From Lunularia cruciata (lineage: Eukaryota > Streptophyta > Marchantiopsida > Lunulariales > Lunulariaceae), in NCBI GenBank assembly GCA_948567375.1, contig OX419762.1, positions 53,301,034 through 53,365,033 on the forward strand: 64,000 nt of DNA, read 5' to 3'. Of the stretch, positions 58,923 to 64,000 are shown piece by piece; position 1 is the first letter of the stretch; every line of letters starts with the position of its first letter. Both the position numbers and the translations under genes were made by a program. The notes below the pieces were generated by a model. That model had not been told where the DNA came from. It did not search any database and worked only from the letters and a program-made list of their open reading frames with translations.

Positions 58923-60620
58923 TTCTACAGAAGTGCAACGAGTGAGTGATGACTGTTCGACGGGACACCTTGTTCACTGCAGTTCAGCTGGCCTTGTGTA
59001 AAAGACGATGACCAATTGTCATAAATGTGCATTCGTTCAAGATGGACTACACAATGGCCTGCACCTGGTACTTCGCCTCGTTCGAACTTTCATAACAGAA
59101 TTTTACACCATTTTCAACCGGTAATGCCGGGTGCAACGGAATTTTAGAAGACCTGGAACCATTATAGGCAAGAATGGGTGATCATCTCTATGTCTAGGGA
59201 TATGATTCATGCCATACATGACTAAATGTGAAGAAACCAGTTGGTGAGTATAAAAGCTTGGTTGCACGGGAAGGAAGTTACGAAATCGAATCTTGTTCAG
59301 GTGCTGCTACAGTAGAAAAACAAACATAGCAATTCAACGCCCTCTCTTTGGCACGAACATACTCCTTGTAAGGCAGGATACAAGATAATCCTCCAAGGGA
59401 AAGAAGGATGCTCAAGGCGATAGTTATACTTGAATTAATGTTAAGTATGAATAGGCAATTCTGGACAATGTGAAGGCGAAGAGCCGCACCTGGTGCTTCT
59501 AAATTGCTCTCATAGTAGTAATATGTTCGTATTCAAACACCTAACTCAAGACTCTAGAATCCAGAACAAATTTCATCATTAAAAGTTTAACGCTTTTTTA
59601 AATATCTTTACAACCTAGCAGAAGTTTAAGCGAGCCTGTTTCTATTGAAAGGTTGAGAGTTAAAAGGATGTCTGATTCAAGAATGATATGTGGGTGGGAC
59701 AGGAAAAGCATGGCTTACGGAGCGGGAAGGTGAAAGTTTCGTATTCAGGCCGCCTGGACATGTAGTAATTTCACCCGGTCCATAAACCCAATCATGGACA
59801 CAGCGTCAGGAGTTTGACGGGGAGTTAATCTCCTCGTGGGTGGTAAAATTTCTTAACGCGTCCACGCAAGAGAACGAATAACCGGGCGCTGTGACCATCA
59901 CAATCATCATTCTACACTCTTTTCTTTGCACCCAGTTGAGCGCGGGGTCTCAACTCTTCAGTAACCCCGATCACCGCACCGGGCAGCAGGCGACCTCGTC
60001 GAGTTCTTCGTCTCCTCACAACGTTTATAGGCGTAATGTATTTCATTCCATCGATTCAGTGCCAAGATTGTGAACAACATGGAACTGGCACACGACGGCC
60101 TAATCCGTCTTTCGTTCTTATCTTCCGCGAGGATCGACAGGGATTTGTAAAACAAGGCGATCAATTCATTCCTCTCCACGTAGCGAGACCAGACGGGAGA
60201 GAAGAACGGTCGCTAAAATGGGTTGCAAGAGAAGCAGCGCTTGGGTTTCATCATCTGACCAATCTTCGTTTGCCACGAGACATTGTACTATGACCGTTCA
60301 TATCGACCTTCTGCCTATTGACATCTTCATTGTGACCATCAAAACCCCGTCCCCCATCACCGGATTGGCTCTAGAGCTCGATGCTACTACGTAAGCTACT
60401 ACTACTGCACCGTGAACACATGAGAGGTGGACGCTTCCGCAATCTTCTCGTTCCCATCTACCACGTCTCCAGCTCTCCCCAGCCAACTCCTCGTCAACCT
60501 CGCTGTAGGTTCGAACGAAAAGTTCGTTATATACGTTTAACTTTCGTCCCATCTAGGGCAATTTTGATTATTATATTTATTCAATTACAGATTGGGTCCC
60601 GAGTTACAATTCGATCCAAG
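58923..60620 (-). promoter_or_regulatory. Upstream region of the RING gene
   Basis: Balanced composition up to about 60600, then an abrupt change to AT-rich DNA. It probably holds a 5' UTR intron and promoter. Open frames at 60036-60293 (plus) and 60298-60552 (minus) carry no known domain. Confidence 0.35.
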
Positions 60621-63285
60621 TGATAAATCTATCGATTATTGATAAATTTGATACGTTGTAAACACTATATATAGTTTTGAATTCCTGAAATTCTTGTGCT
60701 TGTACAGAAATCAATGTAAACCCGGGGCATAGTAATTAAAGAGAGGAATCCAATCTTAATTCAATTCTCTTTCTTATCAAGGGAACAAAAAACCGAGTAA
60801 AATTCCAAATAAGAAATATTTAAACATTCTGAAATTTCTGAGTCATTACACTATAATTCTTACCTACAAGAGTTCATGCGTGAACATTATGTAATCTCAA
60901 TGAGGGTTTTACTTCTAGCGGTTTATAAGCCTTGGTAATCTAATACATTGATATATTACAAGTACAATGGGAAGGAATTTATGTAGAAGAGTTGAAAAAA
61001 TGACAGTGTAATTAAAACATAGAACTTAATATTATTTGAACGACATCTAAGATAGTTAATTTCCTTTAAATCCGCTGTTTAAGTTATGATGTAATGTTTT
61101 TATCAAGAATAATAATTGTTATCCGGAGATGCTTGGGGATCCATGAAAATAAGGTAGTAATAATAATATTATCATTATATATCACCATATAAACCATAAA
61201 TATGGTTTCAACTAGTCTGCTTAAAACATATTACTTGAGACTACTTTAGCCTCAGTTTGTACCATTGTGGCACTACAAGTCTCTTCTAAACGATCAATTC
61301 TAAAGTGACAGAAAAGCCCTTTGACCTATATTTCAATAAAATAAAAAATTCCATGTTTCTATTTTCAATGAGGTGCCCATATCCCTTAACAAGAATAACT
61401 ATCAATGTATGAAAATGAGAAAAATATTGCTTGATCATGATATTTAAAAAGAAATAAGAAAATTATATAAATTTTTTTGACAAATTTTGTCTTGTAAAGT
61501 TAAAAAATTAATGTATCATTAAAATCATCAAAGTGAGACTTTGGGGACAAAAAATTAATGTCCTCAAATAGTAGGTTTTATCCCCAAAAGTAGATTTGTT
61601 AAAATCCAATTCACTTTTACTCTTATTTAATATATGTAGAAAGTAGAGTAGAGTATAAGTGGATTGGACTTTGTCGACTGGTTTAATGACTTGTCTAAAT
61701 TATTATTTAATATATATTATTCTTTCTTTTGAGGAATATGAAATATAATTTCAAACAAGGAATGGATTTTCAATGAAGTTCATATACACTTAAAAAAAGA
61801 AAATCAAGTCAATGATATACAAGTTATGGGAATATACAGTTTTTCTTATGCATCCATTTTATGATCGTTGAGTCCAAAATTATAGACTCAAGATTTGCCT
61901 GGTAATAATTGGAGTCCAAATCTATTTAAAATAGAATGATAGTGAAGATTCAAACTGTAGACTTTGGATAATGTGTTTATAATGCATCCATAGCTAGTAT
62001 TTGTAGTGGTATTTCAAAGTTGGGTATATTTTATGTCAATAAGATTAAATTCATAGAAAAAAGTCAATATAGGTATACTATAAAGAATTAAAATGGAAAT
62101 CTCATTGTATATCTATTTTATGATTATTGAATCTAAATCTGTAGCCTCAAGCATCAAAGCTAGCCCAATAAAATTTTTGGGATCTAAGCATATTATTTGA
62201 AATTCAAGTCTATAGATGAGAGAATAATAAAGAGGAAAAAAACTTCAATAAATTTTCTATGTCCATAGAAAAAAATGCTAGAAAATGCTAATGCTAGAAA
62301 ATGACTCATAGAGTCATTTGCTAGCATTTATGGTAGCATTGGAAAGCTTTTTAAATTTACTTCTGGTAGGAATAAAATCATAAAAATTGAAATATCATAA
62401 AAATTTGGAGAAACTAAGAATAAACATCTTTCCTTAAGTATCTATTTTACATTTAAAAAATACAAATTTGTATACTTAAGCATCAAAACCTTCTCAATCA
62501 TAAGTTCACACTAAAGTAAAGTAAACACATAAGTTCACAAAAAATTCCAAACCTATAAATAGAATAAAAAATTGAAAAGATTATGCTTACAAATTTTGAT
62601 ATGCATGACTATAAATGATCTAAGAAGACTCTTAAACATGTACTCCAAGCAGAAGGAGCCAAAATCAAGCCTATATACTAAGATGATTTGTCATCTAACT
62701 CACTAGACCTACACGCTAAACTTTTAGAATCATACACTAAACACTTCAAAACCCAAATAAAGTTTCTTTCACTAAGGAAGAAAGTTCAAACTCACATAGG
62801 AATGCAAGAAGGATAGGAAGATACTCTCAAGCCATATAAGGATAAACTCCCAATCTAAATAAGTATCAAATAATGTGATTTCTCTCCTATAGATTGTACC
62901 AGATAGTGCTCTTTATTAATCAATAGACACATCTTATCTAAAGGAATCTAAAAAATAGGAAAGTGAAATAGGTCCTCAAGCAATGCTTGATAAATGTTTT
63001 GGACATAGTATCAATTACTCTATGTTACTCCAAAGCTAGAAGAAAAAATAGGTGACCTCATACATACTCCTACAATTAAAGACCTTGGTTGTTGCTAATG
63101 CTGTTGCCCTACTTACCACCCATCCAAGAAGGTGGTTAATCACTCTCTCTAAAACTACAGTGTGTATGTGATCTATAATTATAACATTTGCTATTGTCAA
63201 CTAAATATCTTGGACCAAATACAAGTTTGCACTGACTCATGTCATTTGTAGAGCACACCAATACTTCCTCCAAATGATATAGCCA
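60621..63285. other. AT-rich intergenic DNA
   Basis: No gene or recognisable transposon domain. A small hairpin lies at 62295-62335 (AATGCTAGAAAATGACTC pairing with GAGTCATTTGCTAGCATT across AT A). Otherwise nothing. Confidence 0.5.
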
Positions 63286-63560
63286 CTCATCAATACCATG
63301 GTAAAAATTTTATGCCATGTTTGAAAACTATCCTTTGTCTTTTAAAAGGACAACATTCCTTCCAAGTGAGGTATACACTCACCTCTGCCATGGTAAAAAT
63401 TATATCTTTGATAGTATCATAGGTAGTTATCCTTTGTATTTCTAAAAAGACAACACTTCTTCCAAGTGAGATATCCTTCACCTATACCATGGAGAACATT
63501 ATATCTTTGATGGCATCATTGGTAGTTATCCTTTGTCTTTTAGAAAGACAAGGCACATGA
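63286..63560 (+). repeat. Three tandem units of about 100 bp
   Basis: Units starting near 63292, 63386 and 63488 share TACCATGG-AAAATT, TATCCTTTGT-TTT, AAAAGACAACA-TTCTTCCAAGTGAG and a following CCTTCACCT-like end. The third unit is incomplete. Non-coding. Confidence 0.8.
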
Positions 63561-64000
63561 ATCCTTATTGCATTTAAGGTAGTACCACACTCATAATTGA
63601 GTAATGAAGATATAGATGTGTGGACCAAACACATGCAAGATTTCACTATTATTAGAAAGTAGCAGGTACAAGTTAGAATGCTCTATATATAGCAGAACTA
63701 GGTAATGTGCAAGACTAAAGATGTACCATAAGAGCACAAGGAATAGATCTATCAACTAGGAGAGGCTTGTTGTTGTTGGTACATCTAAGAAGATGGCAAA
63801 CATTTGGTTCAATTAGAAAGCAAAGAGACAAAGATAGAAAGCTATCTTGTGTCTATGAGAACAAGCCATCTCTCATCTACTTAAATATTACATGGAGAAA
63901 AAGAGATTCTTTTCCACCTCAATTACATACATCTCCAAGATTGGCCTATCAACAACCAAAAAATAGGAAAGTAAAGATACCAATAATGTACAACAATCCA
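63561..64000. other. AT-rich intergenic DNA to the window end
   Basis: No gene or recognised repeat seen. Confidence 0.4.

Overview
The window looks like nuclear DNA of a land plant, most likely a bryophyte (moss). Three conserved genes have ordinary GT-AG introns and plant-type families, and they sit in very AT-rich intergenic DNA packed with Ty3/gypsy chromoviruses and a Ty1/copia element. The moss assignment is inference from gene and repeat style; a lycophyte or fern is not excluded. All three confident genes are on the minus strand. Layout, left to right: 1-3.1 kb is AT-rich with foldback repeats. 3.7-9.1 kb holds an MSL10-type mechanosensitive channel gene with five coding exons. 9.1-12.8 kb holds its upstream DNA, a possible second promoter and repeat fragments. 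12.77-25.05 kb is an old Ty1/copia element in minus orientation; it was invaded by a solo gypsy LTR (16.3-16.9 kb) and by a complete but decayed plus-strand chromovirus (17.5-24.1 kb). 25.05-28.2 kb has no recognisable gene and carries a large foldback. 28.2-42.4 kb is a three-level nest: a relic C holds element B (28435-39691, exact 5-bp target duplication), and B holds a young, nearly intact chromovirus A (31676-37259, exact 5-bp target duplication). An oppositely oriented solo LTR of the same family follows at 42.4-42.9 kb. 43-46.7 kb is AT-rich and includes a strong microRNA-precursor-like hairpin. 46.7-47.2 kb is a tandem duplication. 47.5-51.1 kb is an EBP1/PA2G4 homologue with nine exons that I could splice completely. 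51.1-55.9 kb is genic-looking DNA with one weak spliced micro-ORF candidate. 56.0-58.7 kb is an RMA-type RING E3 ligase gene, then its upstream region, then AT-rich DNA with a tandem repeat to the end. The most interesting observation is that the LTRs of elements A and B carry several perfectly spaced heat-shock-element arrays upstream of the LTR TATA box. This suggests a heat-responsive Ty3/gypsy chromovirus, analogous to the ONSEN copia element of Arabidopsis. The host genes do not form a pathway: the MSL channel acts at a membrane in mechanical or osmotic sensing, EBP1 acts in growth and ribosome-linked translation control, and the RING protein acts in ubiquitination.
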